From Campylorhamphus procurvoides (Eukaryota > Chordata > Aves > Passeriformes > Dendrocolaptidae): DNA of 64,000 bases. The position numbers and the translations under genes were made by a program. Under the pieces are notes generated by a model. The model was not told the DNA's origin. It did not search any database and worked only from the letters and a program-made list of their open reading frames with translations. Where the stretch lies: NCBI GenBank assembly GCA_013396655.1, contig WBMV01007393.1:269100-333099 (forward strand). The letters are read 5' to 3'. Shown here piece after piece: positions 1-36,185 of this stretch (its first letter is position 1; each line of letters opens with the position of its first letter).

Positions 1-23198
<23,198 letters not shown>

Positions 23199-23242
23199 GG
23201 GGGGAAGTGTACTCCTGGGAATGGATATAAAAGCAAGCACAG

Positions 23243-26200
23243 GTGAGTTGGGCAGAGTTTCCAGTTTCCACCTGCTGCCTTCTGCCTTCTGTTTCTGTGA
23301 GAAATCAAGGTGCTTTCGTGTACATTCAGAAAATTTGTAATGATTTTTTTCCCTGCTACCAATCTGTTCAGGCAAGTGACTTCACTTTTTTGTATTTCTG
23401 CAGCAGTTCCTTCTGTTAAGCAGCAAAAGGCAAAGCTTGTTAGCTGTTAGAACTGCCTGATTACTGTCTCAGCTAAACCAGTGGCAGAAATCTCCTTTTG
23501 TATCATGTCCCTAAGGACCAGAATGGGTTTTTTCTGTAAGTCTCAGAGCAGTTAATAGTCAGCTTCCATATAAATAAATAAATTCCTCAAAGTATCCTAA
23601 ATTCTATATGTAAGGAATAATTAATAATATTGACGAGTTCAGGATTATTGTAATCTAGGATTCCCCTGTCTTCTGTAGACACAGGGATAAGTAAATTAGT
23701 CTTAGCAGAACCCCACCGTGTTTCTTTTAGCCCAGCGTTATCCTCTATTTTGTGAACAGACACAGGTTAGAGAAAGTGGAACTGTATCCACAAGTGCTCA
23801 CAATTTTGTAGCTTTGTATTGCGCCCCAATCCTGCACTGCACTTCCGACTCCTCCTTTGCCTGATCCCACCATTCATACAGCCATGCGGGAATTTGGTGG
23901 GGAATTCAGTTTGTCTGAAACTGCTTTTTGTCATGTTAGCATCTGAGCTGGGTCATTTTCCTAATCTGGTTCACTGTATGGCTGGGAAGATACACTGGCA
24001 CAAGGAGGTAATAGCAGTGAGGTGGAAATTAGCCCCTGGGGAATGGGATGAGGTTGGGATTTATTTCGTATCCAACAGCACGTTGGTGTTCAAAGGCAAC
24101 TGGGTAGATTAAAATTAAATAAGTGTTTGGTTTCAAATTAATATTTGTTGGCACCCCTTCCATGAAATGGCAGCCCAAGAAAGTCTCTTGCCTTCATTTC
24201 ACTGCTCAGTTGCATTTCTTACTCAGGCTAGTTGCTTCTCAGTCCTTTTTGTGCAATCATGCAGCTGAAGTTGCTCTTTCATGTCAGTTCTTGGAGCTGA
24301 TGATGATAATCCCCTTCCCTCACTGCCGTTCCCTTGCTTCCCAGGCACCTCCCCTACCTTAAAATCTTTCCTGTTTTTCGAGTTATGTAATTGTGAAATA
24401 CTTTTAATGGTGTTTTCCGTGAAGGATGCGAGATTAGTTGGAAAATTCTGGGGTTTTAGTGCAGTAGCAAAAGACAGGGAGTGTTTTATATAAACAGTTT
24501 GTAGCCTGACTGCTGATTTGGTTTAGCTGTGCTGTGTTCTGTGGTTTTTCATTTCTAACAGCATTCTTTCTTGGCTTTGGAGTGTTGATTTAACAGTTAC
24601 CATGCAAACAATATTTAACAGTATTCAGTCTCTGAGTAGCTTTTTCCTTCCATGGTAAAGGTCATGGGGATTCCTTTAAGCCTTTCTCTTTTCCTTAACG
24701 TGTAACGGGCAATATAATTCATAACACTAAAAAAGGAGGGTAGTCTCACAGACAGGGTGCCTGTTAGAACTGTTTAATGCTGAGGAAGTCTTCTCAGTGA
24801 TGATTTTTGGGCCATTCCTTTACGGCACTGGTGAATGTTACTGTGTCCCAGCTTTTGTTTCCTGCATTATTTTCCAGTGCTAACTTTTTTTTATATATCA
24901 CAGGAATGTATTGGCTAAAGACCTTGCAGGCTGTGGAATCTGTGGAATGTGTTCACTTTGTATTCTAGTTACCTCTCTAAAGCATCATATCTTTGAAATC
25001 TACTTTGACCTCAAATAGTTCTTATCTGAAGGCCCTACTACGCCACCCCTTTTTGATGTTGAAAATGTCTTAAAAATTAAGTTACCCAACTCAACTTTGC
25101 ATTCCAAAATAAAAACTCCAAGCAAATCTAAAAGATTCAATTATTTTAAAAAAAATTCTAATGTTTTAATGTGGTAATTATAGAACTGCCCTTCTCCTGG
25201 CCTTAGTGTAAGATAGATGGGTATTCAGTTGTGAGATTATTGGGCTCTTTTAGTCCTGGTTCATTCCTGAGCCCAGCAAGTTAAGAAAAATCCTGCATGT
25301 TGGATAACATCCAGGCAAGTCAGTGTATTCTGTCTCTGTTGCTTCTCTCTCCCTGAGCCAGTTGCCTCTAGAACATTTGGATCAAGTCCAGATCTGGAGA
25401 GTGACTGTGAGAGCAAGTCTGGTGCTCTGGATCTTGTCCAGGAATGAGGAAGGACTCTCCCTGTGTGTTGAGCCTGTTTCTTCCCTGAGCCAGTGCCTAA
25501 TGCTCTGGACCAGTTCCAGGCATGGGCAAGCTGCAGTTGTACAGGAGCCAGAGGCAGCAACGCGGCCTTGACACTCCTTCAGCAAGGGCTCACAGTTGCA
25601 CAGTAATGAACACCACAAAGGGCAGCTGCCTGAACTCTCTAGGAACCTCTCCCCTTTCCTCTTCAGCTGTAGCTCCACGGCTTTACCCGTCTGGTTTTTG
25701 TACATACTCGCCTGACTCCTTCTTCACTCTCAGCCTGGCACCCCTGGGTGGGGGATATTTGCAGTCAAGAGTTAGGCTTGCTGGGATGTAATCTAATTGA
25801 TGTGCTGATGATCAGAGCAGCACTGACTTCTGTATCACACTTAGTCAGGGTTCCTGGAGCTTAATTGCCAGCTATGAACGAACACGGGTGTTACTTCATT
25901 CCCAGGCACACCTCTAATTCTGTTAACTGCTTTCCATATGCATCACTTATGTTGCAAGTTTTTTTCCTTTTCCCAAGCTCACTAGCTGGCAGGGAGGGAT
26001 TTATCTGAGTCATATCAAAGTAAGTAACCTTACTAAATAAATAAACTGCTGGGATAAGGGAAGAAAGGAATATATTACTTTAAGCTTTGCTTTCTCTCTG
26101 CAGATTGAGAATGAGAACCATAGCTTAGAGAAATGAAATTTTAACTTTGTAGTTTCTCTTTTGAACTCAGCTTCCACCAGCCTAATTTCTTGCCTCAGAG

Positions 26201-26919
26201 AATTTGTGGACAGGGAGAACATGAGCCAAGCACTTGGATGTTTCCACATTTTTCTTGAAAGACATCACAAGCTTAGTCCTTCCATGAACTGTTCCCACCA
26301 CCATAATATGACAAGTAGAACCAAAAAGCAACATAAGGAACTATTACCTGCCCTTCAGTTAGTTAAACCACAGCTTTACCTTTAGCTGGTGAAATGTAGC
26401 CATTTCCCAGTTTTCGTTCCTGCGGCTGGACTGCTGTGATTTTGATCCTGGTTTCAGTATCTGCTGTGTATTCACTGGAAACCACTGTTGGATGGTAGTG
26501 GGATGAACACACTTGGGCCCGGTCCCTGAGGGGCGGCATGACATCCCAGAAGCTGTCCTCACACTGGAACACACTTGGCCCTTCTCTTTCCCCTTCTCAC
26601 AGCCAGCGTGAGGAGCGAACACGAGGTGAGCGCCGTGCCAGTGTCGTGGCAAGGGTCATCCTGTCGTGCTGGGCCCGCTCCATAATTGAGCTTATTTGAC
26701 TTTTTACTGGTTGTTAAACTAATGCCTTTTCATCACATGGATTTGCTTTTATGAACTCCTCGCTGTTGTGCTTCCATCCGTTCTCAGTCCACAAAACTAA
26801 AGAGCTCTTGGTGTTACTGTTGTGGCAGGTGCTGAGTGGGTTTTTCCGAAGCTTTGGGGGGCCTGTTGGCAGACAGAGGGAAGGAACCATTCCAATACTA
26901 TTTTCACTTTGTTTTTCAG
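23243..26919 (+). other. TCF20: TCF20 intron within the 3' UTR
   Basis: A 3.7 kb intron from GTGAGT to TTTTTCAG with no recognised exon. It contains four copies of a TGGA-N5-TCCA dyad at 25,301-25,518, described separately. A C-rich stretch sits at about 26,510-26,680. Confidence 0.65.
25301..25518. repeat. Degenerate repeat with four TGGA-N5-TCCA dyads
   Basis: The dyad TGGA-N5-TCCA occurs at 25,301, 25,378, 25,428 and 25,506, with spacings of 77, 50 and 78 bases. The flanks of some copies are also alike: CTGAGCCAGT precedes the second and fourth, and GCTCTGGA opens the third and fourth. This suggests an old, diverged local duplication. Its function is unknown. Confidence 0.6.
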
Positions 26920-28215
26920 GTTAGGCTGTTGAGATAAAAAGCGGTGGACATTCGTGACTGAATGAAATCTCTCCCACTGTGCAGCCATGCCCCCTCTTGA
27001 CGTGCCTGCCAATGCCAGCACTTCCTTCATAAATTCTTACATCACACTCAAGACTGATGACATCACAGAATCTGACCAAGGAGTCTGAACCAGCTGTTTC
27101 CATGGACACAATCTCCATAGTGACAGTGGGAAGGGGAGGGGGAAAAGGAAACAGGTGGGGGGAATTAAAGAGGGAGGGATAAATATATATATATAAAGAT
27201 CTATTTTTTAGTCTTGAAAGACTTTGTTCTAAATGAAAGGTGCGCTATATCCCTTTTGATGCTTTTGATTAAAATTAAGAAAGCCCCATATCAATTGAAA
27301 AAGAAACCTATAGCTAAAGTAAATTTTAAACCCAAAATTAAAGCAAGGCTCATTGAGCCAAACATTTTGTGGGAAAGAGGAGCAGAACTGGAAGTACACC
27401 AAACAGGACTTGTCTTTGTTCCTCTCGCTTTCTTTCTCACAACTTCCAATGAAGTTCCATTTTAAAAGGCAAATAAAATACTGATGAATTCATTGCAGGG
27501 CGTGGGAGGAAGGCTTGGATGGTTGCAGGTGATGGGGTGTCAGTACTTGTGTCTTAGGGGTAGGGAGGTTTTCATTTTTGAGAAACACTATTAGCAGTGG
27601 AAGCTTGAAAACCACCTGAAGACTCTGGGTCATGAGACTCATGAAGTAAGAGGCTGCTGCTTGTTAGATCCCGTACACCTCGTTTGTGTGGGAACGGCTG
27701 TCCCACGCAGGGAAAGGGAGTGTCTCTCCTTGGGGCAACAAAGTGCACCTCCAAAATCATTCCAAGAAGCTGCCTTCAGTTTGGAAGGCAGGTGAGAGGA
27801 AGACATGGTTTACCTGCCAGATTGGGAAACAAAAGGAAGTCTGAATGTTGGTGGAGTCCAAGTATCTTAAAACTGATTGGTGGAAATCCACTTGGCCCTT
27901 TTTTATTTTATGTTTTTGCTTTTCCTAAGGAAGGAAGAGGGAATGTCAGTGTAACAGCCTACACTATATGGTTATTTGGGGTGGGGGTTTTTTATTTTTT
28001 TGTAAATTATGTAATTTTAAAACATTTGGGTTTAAGGAACAAAACAAAAAAAAATCATAATTTTTTCTTGTTAAGGCCTTAAAAAAGGGGTTAGTGCATC
28101 TTTCAGGGGTCACTCTGCCATGGGAATAAAAATAGCTGTTTCACAAACAGTTTTATATAAAAAAAAGCTTAAAAAAACCAAAAAAACTAATAAACTTCAT
28201 TTTAACCTTGTCTCC
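26920..28215 (+). other. TCF20: TCF20 terminal 3' UTR exon with poly(A) signal
   Basis: After a GTTTTTCAG acceptor the sequence has no long reading frame. It is A/T-rich with several T/A-runs and a short (TA)n tract at about 27,183-27,196. AATAAA occurs at 27,472-27,478 and again at 28,189-28,194; the second is followed by a T/G-rich stretch suited to cleavage near 28,215. The exon matches the expected position of the non-coding last exon of TCF20. Its borders are predicted from splice and poly(A) signals only. Confidence 0.6.
28189..28194 (+). terminator. TCF20: TCF20 poly(A) signal AATAAA
   Basis: Canonical AATAAA followed within 25 bases by a T/G-rich element (CTTGTCTCCTTTTGTTTTGTG). It is the most likely distal cleavage signal for TCF20. 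Confidence 0.6.
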
Positions 28216-31200
28216 TTTTGTTTTGTGCGAACTTGATTTGTTTAAAAGGACAGAGAGAGACAGTACTATCTGCTGCTTTTTGGTTTCTTTGCCTTCATCG
28301 GTTCTGCCTTCAGTGATGACCTTCTGAACTGGCCCAGCAAGAGGAAGACCACAGAGGCTTTGAAAAACTAAAGCTTAGGATTTGTTTGATGTTCCGAGAT
28401 AACGAGCCAATGACTGGATGAATTTTCTGTTTGTGTGAGTTGGTGGTATTTCACCAGGTCACTGACTTCTTTCACTCACAGGACAGTAGCATATCCCAGC
28501 GGTATCAAGCAGCGTGGTGTTTACTGGGAAGTCACTAGAGATAGGGATCTAACCAGCATGACATGGATAAAAACATGGGGTTGATATTGTGGGGAGGGAA
28601 GAACTATTTTAAAAGTTATGTACTGGATGCTTGCTCAACTACTCGCATTTTGGAGTATTCAGCACATAAAAATAAACTCTATGATAGCTCATATTAAGAT
28701 ATCTATTTTAACTCTATTTTTAAAAGATCGATTTAAAGATTTGGGAGATAATTTGGCAGTTATTTATTTCTAGAAGTTGCTACTTTCACTCGTAAGTATT
28801 TGGAAAGAAAGGCAGTCTTCTGCTTATTCCTTTCCCAGTAGCAGCTACTGAAGTTAGTATGTCCTTTACATTGAGAAATAGACCTGTTGTGATAAATGTC
28901 ACTAATGTGTCCTGAATTGGTGCTGAAAATATTTAACTGCTGGTGTAGTCAGAAAAAAAATCATTTTTAGCATAGTTAATGTGATTGAGTAAATGACTTC
29001 TTTTCAACTGAATAAAAATTGTTTTTTTTTCATAGTGTCTGTTCTAGTCTACCTGTTCAAAAAAAAAAAAGTTATTGCATTGATTTATGTTGGTGAAGAG
29101 TCAACTCTGTAGCCCTGTGACAGCTGACCGGGGTGTGCTACAACTGCTGAATTTGACACCTTCACTTTTGGCTCTTGAGGGTGGTGTCACGCAGCAGAGG
29201 CAGAAGGTTTTGGGGTAGCTGGGAGGGAGCCCTGGAGCTTCTCTGTGTGGGAGCCTGTGGCAGTTGTGGAGAGTCCGTATTTCCTTGTGCACAATGGTTG
29301 GAAAGTATGGGAACTGTGTGGAGCAAATAAAGAAATGGCACCACAGTTGACTCCATGGGAAGTGTTTCTCAGTGGGGAACCCTTCAGCTCAGCTGTGGCT
29401 TAGCCCTCCCAGCGTTGTGGGTGAGGTGAGGGGTTGCACTCCAGTAGAGAAGGGTTGAGTTGGTCACCTTTGCTGGCCAGGTCTTTACAGAAACCAGAGC
29501 TACCGCAATTCTAAAAACAGGCCAGGAGGAATTTAAACAACGTGCAATGGCTTCTTGGGAGAACCTGGAAATGATCCAGAACAGCATAAAATCCAGTTGG
29601 AAATAAAAATTTTTTTGGGCTGAGAAAATACGAAGTGCTGAGTGGATTCTGAAAGCAGCTGTTACATGAAACATTTACCTGCTCCATCCTGCAAAAGCAG
29701 TTCACATCTTGATCTCATGGATACCCCAAACTTGAAGGAAAGAAAAGGTTTGGAAGTCTTCACTCATATAAAATTTGTGGAGCAGCAGTGACCCGCAGCA
29801 GAGCATTAAAGCAGAGATTGTGTATAAAAAAATGAGTGGCCTGCCAGCCACTTGGGAATTACCTGTTTGGATGAGGAATGAACTGATGAGAGTTTGGATA
29901 AGGTGGCTCATACTCCAAGTGTTTCTTCATGCTGGCTGACTCCCATTGGGATCTCTGGAAAGCAAAGAGACTTCCACCAGTGTGCTGGCAGTTGTACGTG
30001 AGGGTTTAGCAGCGTTTCCAAAGCTTGTGGTTGCCATTTATAAAGGAAGCTCCAGCAGTCAACCAGAGCAAGTGACCACTGCTGAATAGGGTCAGAGAAA
30101 AAGATGATGTTTTCCCATTAAGGATATGCAATGGATCCAGTGTGCAAAGGATGTTTGTTGATACGACGAGGATAAAGGGACTCCTCCTGTGGGAGCTGAT
30201 GGAGGCCCTGGGATGTGTACAACAAGCGTATGTTGGATACCAGGAGCTGCTGATTGATACATTCGTCACAGATTTTTATTGCATGTGAAATCCACAGTGG
30301 GAAATCCGAGGCACAGACTGCTGTGGATTGTGCAGCACAGGAGAGAGCAGTCTCAGCTGCTGCTGCTGTAGAAGGCGGTGACCAACCTCACTAATCTGTA
30401 CCACATAGGTACAAGGGGATTTTACTTGGGCTCGTGACATTCTTGGACCTTCTGAAATGCTTAGAACGAGGCAGACTGATGATGTGTCATGGTATTGAAA
30501 CAAAAGCATTCAGGGAGTCGGGGCAGGGCATCTCCTGAAGAATGCTGCACATCTAGTTCATGGAGCACAGCTAATGCCAAGCTAAAGAAATGTATTTTCA
30601 GTGGGAAGTGCATCTTAAAAATAAGTAGTTTGTTGAGATAGGGGCAATTGAATGACAGCTCTGGTATTGTGACTGTTTAGTGTGCAGTATGAACTGTAAT
30701 GTACATAAGAATGTATGTGAGGAAAGATAATACCTTAAACTGCTACATTTACCATTTACAGCAGGAACATTTTGGGACTGAGTTGGATATAAACTTACTA
30801 AATTATCATGCCTATTAACCATGTTATTACATCAGGAATTACCTGTGCTGTCTTGAATGCAGTGGGTGTCCTGGATATGGCAGAAATACTCAGCAGAGGG
30901 ACACGGTATGGGTTTGTCTGATGAGGTCCCTGACTTACTGGAATGACTGGAAGAAGCAGCCCTCTATCTAAAAATGTAGAAAACTGAGTTCAAATATCAG
31001 ACTTTGGAAGTGGAACAGGATATCTGGGTTGTTGAAGATTAATAAATCATTGCTTTGGATTTTTTTCATAAGTGATTCAAAGTTCTGTGAAAACAGAACG
31101 AGTACAGGTAATCGAGGTTGTTACAGATCTGGAAGACACAAAGATGTGGCTTTACTGACTTTTCTGTGACATGCTGAAAGTGTAGATCAATCTTAGTTTT

Positions 31201-34200
31201 AGGTTAGAAATCTCTGTTGTGAAACAGGATGAGATTGTAACAAACATGTTTGTTTTTTGGTTGGTTGGGTTTTTTTTTTTAAGATAGAGCTCCTGCAGCA
31301 TATGAATTTAATCAATAAAGGTAGAGGGCAAAAGTAATTAGAAAATTGTGGGAGACCAGTCACACTCTAGTGCTTTCTCTCTGGCATAGCTGTGTGCTGA
31401 AGAGAGCCTGGCTAATACACATCACTAAAAAATCAGCTCCAAATGCATTCCCCACACACCATCAGCTCCCAAACTGATCTGCGCTAGTCAACTAAAAATA
31501 TTATTTAAAGCTTTGAATGAGAGAATAAGGTTTTCTTTGGAGTGCAAAAGTCGTTGAAATAGTTGCTGTCATTGTCTCTACATGCAAGTGTTTAATGTTT
31601 TGTTCTGTGTGTACTTCTAGTGAGATCCAAAAGGTCTGCTCTGTCATCCGGCTGCTGAGTGAAGAGGGTGCTGCTTACAGACTCTTTTGGTAGGATTTAA
31701 TTTCTTAAGTGGGACCCGTATCCCAGTTAGTGCTTCTACAGAAGGGAGCCTGAATTAGAAGGAAAGCACTGCTTGCTGGTTTCTTTCACAGGGCTATAGT
31801 GAGAGCCAAGATTGCTTCCCTTTCCTCCTCATCCTCTAGAGGTTTTTTTGCAATTTACTGCTTAACTCAGTTTTAATGCTATGGTTTCAAGGTTTTGACC
31901 TTGCCTGGCCAGCTTTAGAAATGCTGATATTTCTCAGCAGCTCTAGGGAGACTTACCTCCCATGCAAATAATTTGAACAAGAAAAATAGTCTTCTAGCTC
32001 ATAGCAAATCTCCTGTGAAGGAAATGTTCACTCGAGCTGGGGATAAGGATTCAGACTGACATGTGCTCCTCTGTGAGATAAAACCTGCTCATATGTGCTA
32101 CTGAACTTGAGCATAGCCAGGTCATCTCCAAATACCACCCGCACTGCATTAGGGGCTTTTGGGCTGTAGCTACACCTGCAAACAGCCAAAACTTGGAGCT
32201 TGCAGTGGTTTGGAGGTCAGTGCTCCCTGGCTTTGAGAATCCATCATGGCAGTGATTTCCTGAGATTTATTGAAATTGCTTATTTTCAGTGCCACATCTT
32301 TTAGTGGGGAGCAGCAAAGAATGGCAGAGAAATTGTCAAGGAAAGAGCTGGGAAAAATTAGTATGGTGGTGTAGGGATAAGTCTGCATTGTGTAGCGAGA
32401 GTCCCCTGAGCTGAAGCCAGTTTATCAAAGAAAGGTTATCACATTTCATGGTTTTATTGAAAAATAGAAGTCTGTATATTTTACAGCATTTGTATTAGGA
32501 AAAATTAGACTTTCACTTGAGTTCCTGCACACCTGAGCTGGGTTGCCCTCTCAAAAGAGAAATGGAATAATTAGATTCTTATAACTTGCAGGTTATTTTA
32601 AGGATATTATTTTGGGGAGTGTTGGAATTACCATGAATAGATATTTGACCTGTACTGTGGGGCATAACAGTATCTACTTCTTCTCATGCACTTTTTCATT
32701 CCCTGGAGTCAAAGTACTGTACAAGTAAAACAGATCTCTGGGTTCCCATTTGTAGGCGGGAGAAATACAGAAAAATACAAATTGCTGTTCAGTGCTGTAC
32801 TATGAAATTAAAAATTGGCAGATGGAAATTGATCTCAAAGAGGCAAAGAAAGCACTATGTGTATAAGCAGGACAAAGACTGATTTCATGTAACACTTCTG
32901 TTTTATGTAATATCTCTGCTGCTTTGGAAACCCAAGATAAGGAGGTCACTGCGTAAAGTGGATGTTGCAGTATGTTCACCTGGTGTCCTGCTGTGGCTAA
33001 AACTTCTGAGGAGGAATTGTGACCTGTATGGGTGATAGATGGCAAAAACCTAAGTGCCCGTTTGGGAATGAAACCAAAGAGCTGCTCTCTGCAAGACAAT
33101 AAAGTTTCTGTAGTACCGCTGATGAAGACTTTTCCAGCAACCAAAACCAGAGGCCATACAGAATGGCCCAATTTTTTAGTCTCCAAAGCTGATTTTCAGA
33201 GCTGTGTTCAGTTCTGCTCCAGGTAGGAAACATTCTTGGCTTCACAGGACAGGAAAATGTATCAGGAGACATTCCCAGAGCTGTGAGATGGAAGTGAGTG
33301 TGTGCAGCGTTAAAGAGGGCATTGATGGGTGTAGTCCTCCTGGCCTACTCCAGCTCCACCGCTTGTTTTGAATAAAAACAACAGCAGCGTGTTGCCACAG
33401 GAACACAAAAGACTTGGAAAAGGTGCTGTAACAGCAGAAGTATAAACATTCCTTATGACAAATGTGAAAGACAGACTTAGCAAACACTGAATTTGTGGTT
33501 TATTGCTTCAGAAGAAGAGGGGGGAAAGGTGCACCTTTTGGACTGCACAGAATTATTGCAGATAGATATTACTGGAGAAGACGAACAGATCAGAAAATGT
33601 ACAAATTAGAAAGAGAAGCACTAGTTTCAACCCTAATAATTGGCAACAGAGTCTACAGACTGCCAGTAACTGGGACAAATTCTGCTTTGGAGCGTGATCC
33701 ATTGGCCTCAAACACTGCCCATCACCCACATCTGATGGACTTACCCCTGAGCTGAGCACTGCAGCTTTATGGTCCAAAGTTCCTCTCAGAAACAAGGAGA
33801 AGGGAGAAGACCTGTTACAAGTGGCCTAACCATGTGAAAGAGCCATGGAGAAATAACAGGTCAGTAGAAGTCAGGAAAGGTTTGTTCTTGGGGCTCCTTT
33901 TAGGGTATGCTAAACTTGAGACCACTGGGAAAGCACTTGAAGGCCTGGAGTCCTCACTGGTGGAGGTGGCTGTTCCTGCTGACCTCTTCTGTGTGAAGTT
34001 ACATGTGTGTAAGCTCTGGAAGAGCAGTCCAGGAAGGTGCCATACCAAACCTATTTTGTGCCATTTATCAGACTGCACAGCAACAGGCCCTGAAATCAGT
34101 TCCTTAACATAGAACAACTTTTGCATCCAAATGGCTGTCCCAAGTAGATGATAGTCTTAGTTGTGGTTCAAAAAGGAATGTTGGCCAGGTCACCTGGGTT

Positions 34201-35892
34201 AGTCAGTCCCTCTTCACACATGCCTTGTGTTGGTTTTCTGCCTCCACGCAGTAGCACCCCACAGAAACTGGAACATGAAAGGTGATGTTCATTTTGTAGG
34301 GTTTCATTGGAGCTATTTGAAAGAGCTGCTCAAGACAGACACCAGAAGTCTCGGCAACCTGTATTTACCATTTCTGATGAGAGAGAGAGATTCGTCCCTT
34401 ATTTTTAGCATTTATTGGAGTTATTTGGACTTTGAGAGTAGCTGATCAAAAACCTAAATAACCTTTCCCAGTCTGCAGTCAAGTGTTCAATGCAGGATCT
34501 GGTGGAACTTCTTCTTGTCCCTTACAGTGCAAGAGTAACAACTTGGGCTTGCTTGAACAGCCTTTTCATCTGGCTGTTTGCCACAGCCCTTTGGCCTACC
34601 CTTTTCTTTACTAGGTGCATTAAGGATATACCAATTTGCCATTTTTAAGAACACATGCACTTACCTTTTGGATTTTTAAGTGTGTACGTATGTCTGGAAA
34701 TACATGAATAGAAGAGTTCAGTAGCTGAGAAAAAATGTTCATTGACCAGCTCATGTGACCTTACTTGGGAGTGGTAAAAACCACAACCAAGGTCTGTCAC
34801 AAGTTCAGGGGGCACTTCAGCAACTAAAATGTCACAATTCAAAGCCTCCCACAAGGCACTGTGCCTCTGGCAAACAGGCAGTGTTCATGAAACAAATCCT
34901 TCCATGCAGTAAGCAGACTTTGTACCTTCAGGCCACAATTTCCCAAGTGCTCATCCTTGAAATGAGCTGCTCACAGCCACACAACATGGCCACTCCTGTT
35001 AGAGGACAGACCAATCAACAACTTCTGTCTTTCCCCTTTGTTTTCACTTCTGCCTCAACTGGCAGGGAGTGTTTGAGCTTGATTTCTGCCACAGCCTGTG
35101 CAGCTCAGACTGTTGTAATTGCCAGAGCAGACAAGGTCCCCAGTCATTCTGAAAAGCCTTGGGGCAACTTCAGTTCAAAGAGCACCTGGGAGCACATAAA
35201 CAGGTACAGGTGGAGACACTTCCATCCTCATTTCCATTGATTACAGTGATAGTCTTCTTTGTAAGACTATCATTAAGTTTCTCCACCTTTTACATAGCTT
35301 ACAGGTAATCTGTGTATTGCATGTCTGTGTTGCTTGCAGGTAGTTCATCCTGTTTGTCATCATTCATCTTGGAGTCAATCAAGAGAGTTGTAGCCCAAAG
35401 GATTTGGGATGCAGGAGCGCTGTCTCTCCTCCTGAGGTGGGATCAAGGGCATCTGTAGTTGGCCTCTGTTCCTCAGGCAGCACAAAAAACCTCCACAGAA
35501 GTTCCTACCTTGGTATCTGGTGGATATTGCAGAGCTCTTACACTCCAGCAACTTCTTCAGTTGGGTTTTTGGCCTATCACATGTTCTCAGCATCTGGGTA
35601 GGTCTGAAGCCTGAAAATTCTGCCTTTCTCTTTTTTTTTTCCTTTCCTATTTTTTCCCCTAGAATCAGTAAATATGTTCCAGACTTTTTCAACTTTTTCT
35701 TTTCCAAAACTGAGGAAATCTTCTGTAACGTTTTCAAAGGTATACTTGCTCCGGGTCAAAGAGTTAAATAAGAATTCAAACTGTGTTTGTGATCAGGAAT
35801 TCTGGTCCAGCAGCCAAGACTATTACAAAAAGGACACACATGAAATTTTTATGTGTCATCCACATTCATGGTTTAAAGCTCTCTGGAAAACC
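28216..35892. other. Intergenic DNA between TCF20 and the CYP2D region
   Basis: No gene, RNA or repeat family was recognised. Several open frames of 90-130 codons occur on both strands between about 29,380 and 35,240, but they lack recognisable domains, splice logic or similarity to known proteins. A perfect 10-bp inverted repeat lies at 35,247-35,272. Confidence 0.6.
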
Positions 35893-36185
35893 AGTTGCAG
35901 AACAGACTGGAAGGCACCTCTGAAGGTCTCTCATCCAATCTAGTGGCTCCATGAAGGCCAGCCTCAGAACAGTATCAGGTTGTTCAAGGCTTTGGATAGT
36001 CAAGTTTTGAAAACCTTCAGGGTGAAGACTCCACACCCTCTCTGGGACTCCATTCCTGTACTGCTGAGCCATTCTCCTGGAGCAGCACTTCTTCCTCGTA
36101 TCTAGTCACAATTCTCATTGTTGAAGCTTGTGACTTCCCTCTTGCCCTGTCACTATGACATTTGGAGAAGAATCTGATGCTACAC
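35893..36185 (-). mobile_element. CR1 LINE 3' fragment, old
   Basis: Reading the + strand, phrases such as GACTGGAAGGCACCTCTGAAG, CAGGTTGTTCAAGGC, GTCAAGTTTTGAAAACCTTC and CTCTCTGGGACTCCATTCC follow, in order, the reverse complement of the avian CR1 3' region. It is therefore a minus-strand, 5'-truncated copy. It is well diverged, and the terminal ATTCTATGAT repeat is not visible. Confidence 0.8.

Noticed and set aside
34755..35240. Open frame of 161 codons on the + strand between TCF20 and CYP2D
   Set aside because: The first ATG is at 34,887, leaving 117 codons. No recognisable protein, promoter or splice context; a frame this long is plausible by chance in 20 kb of intergenic DNA.
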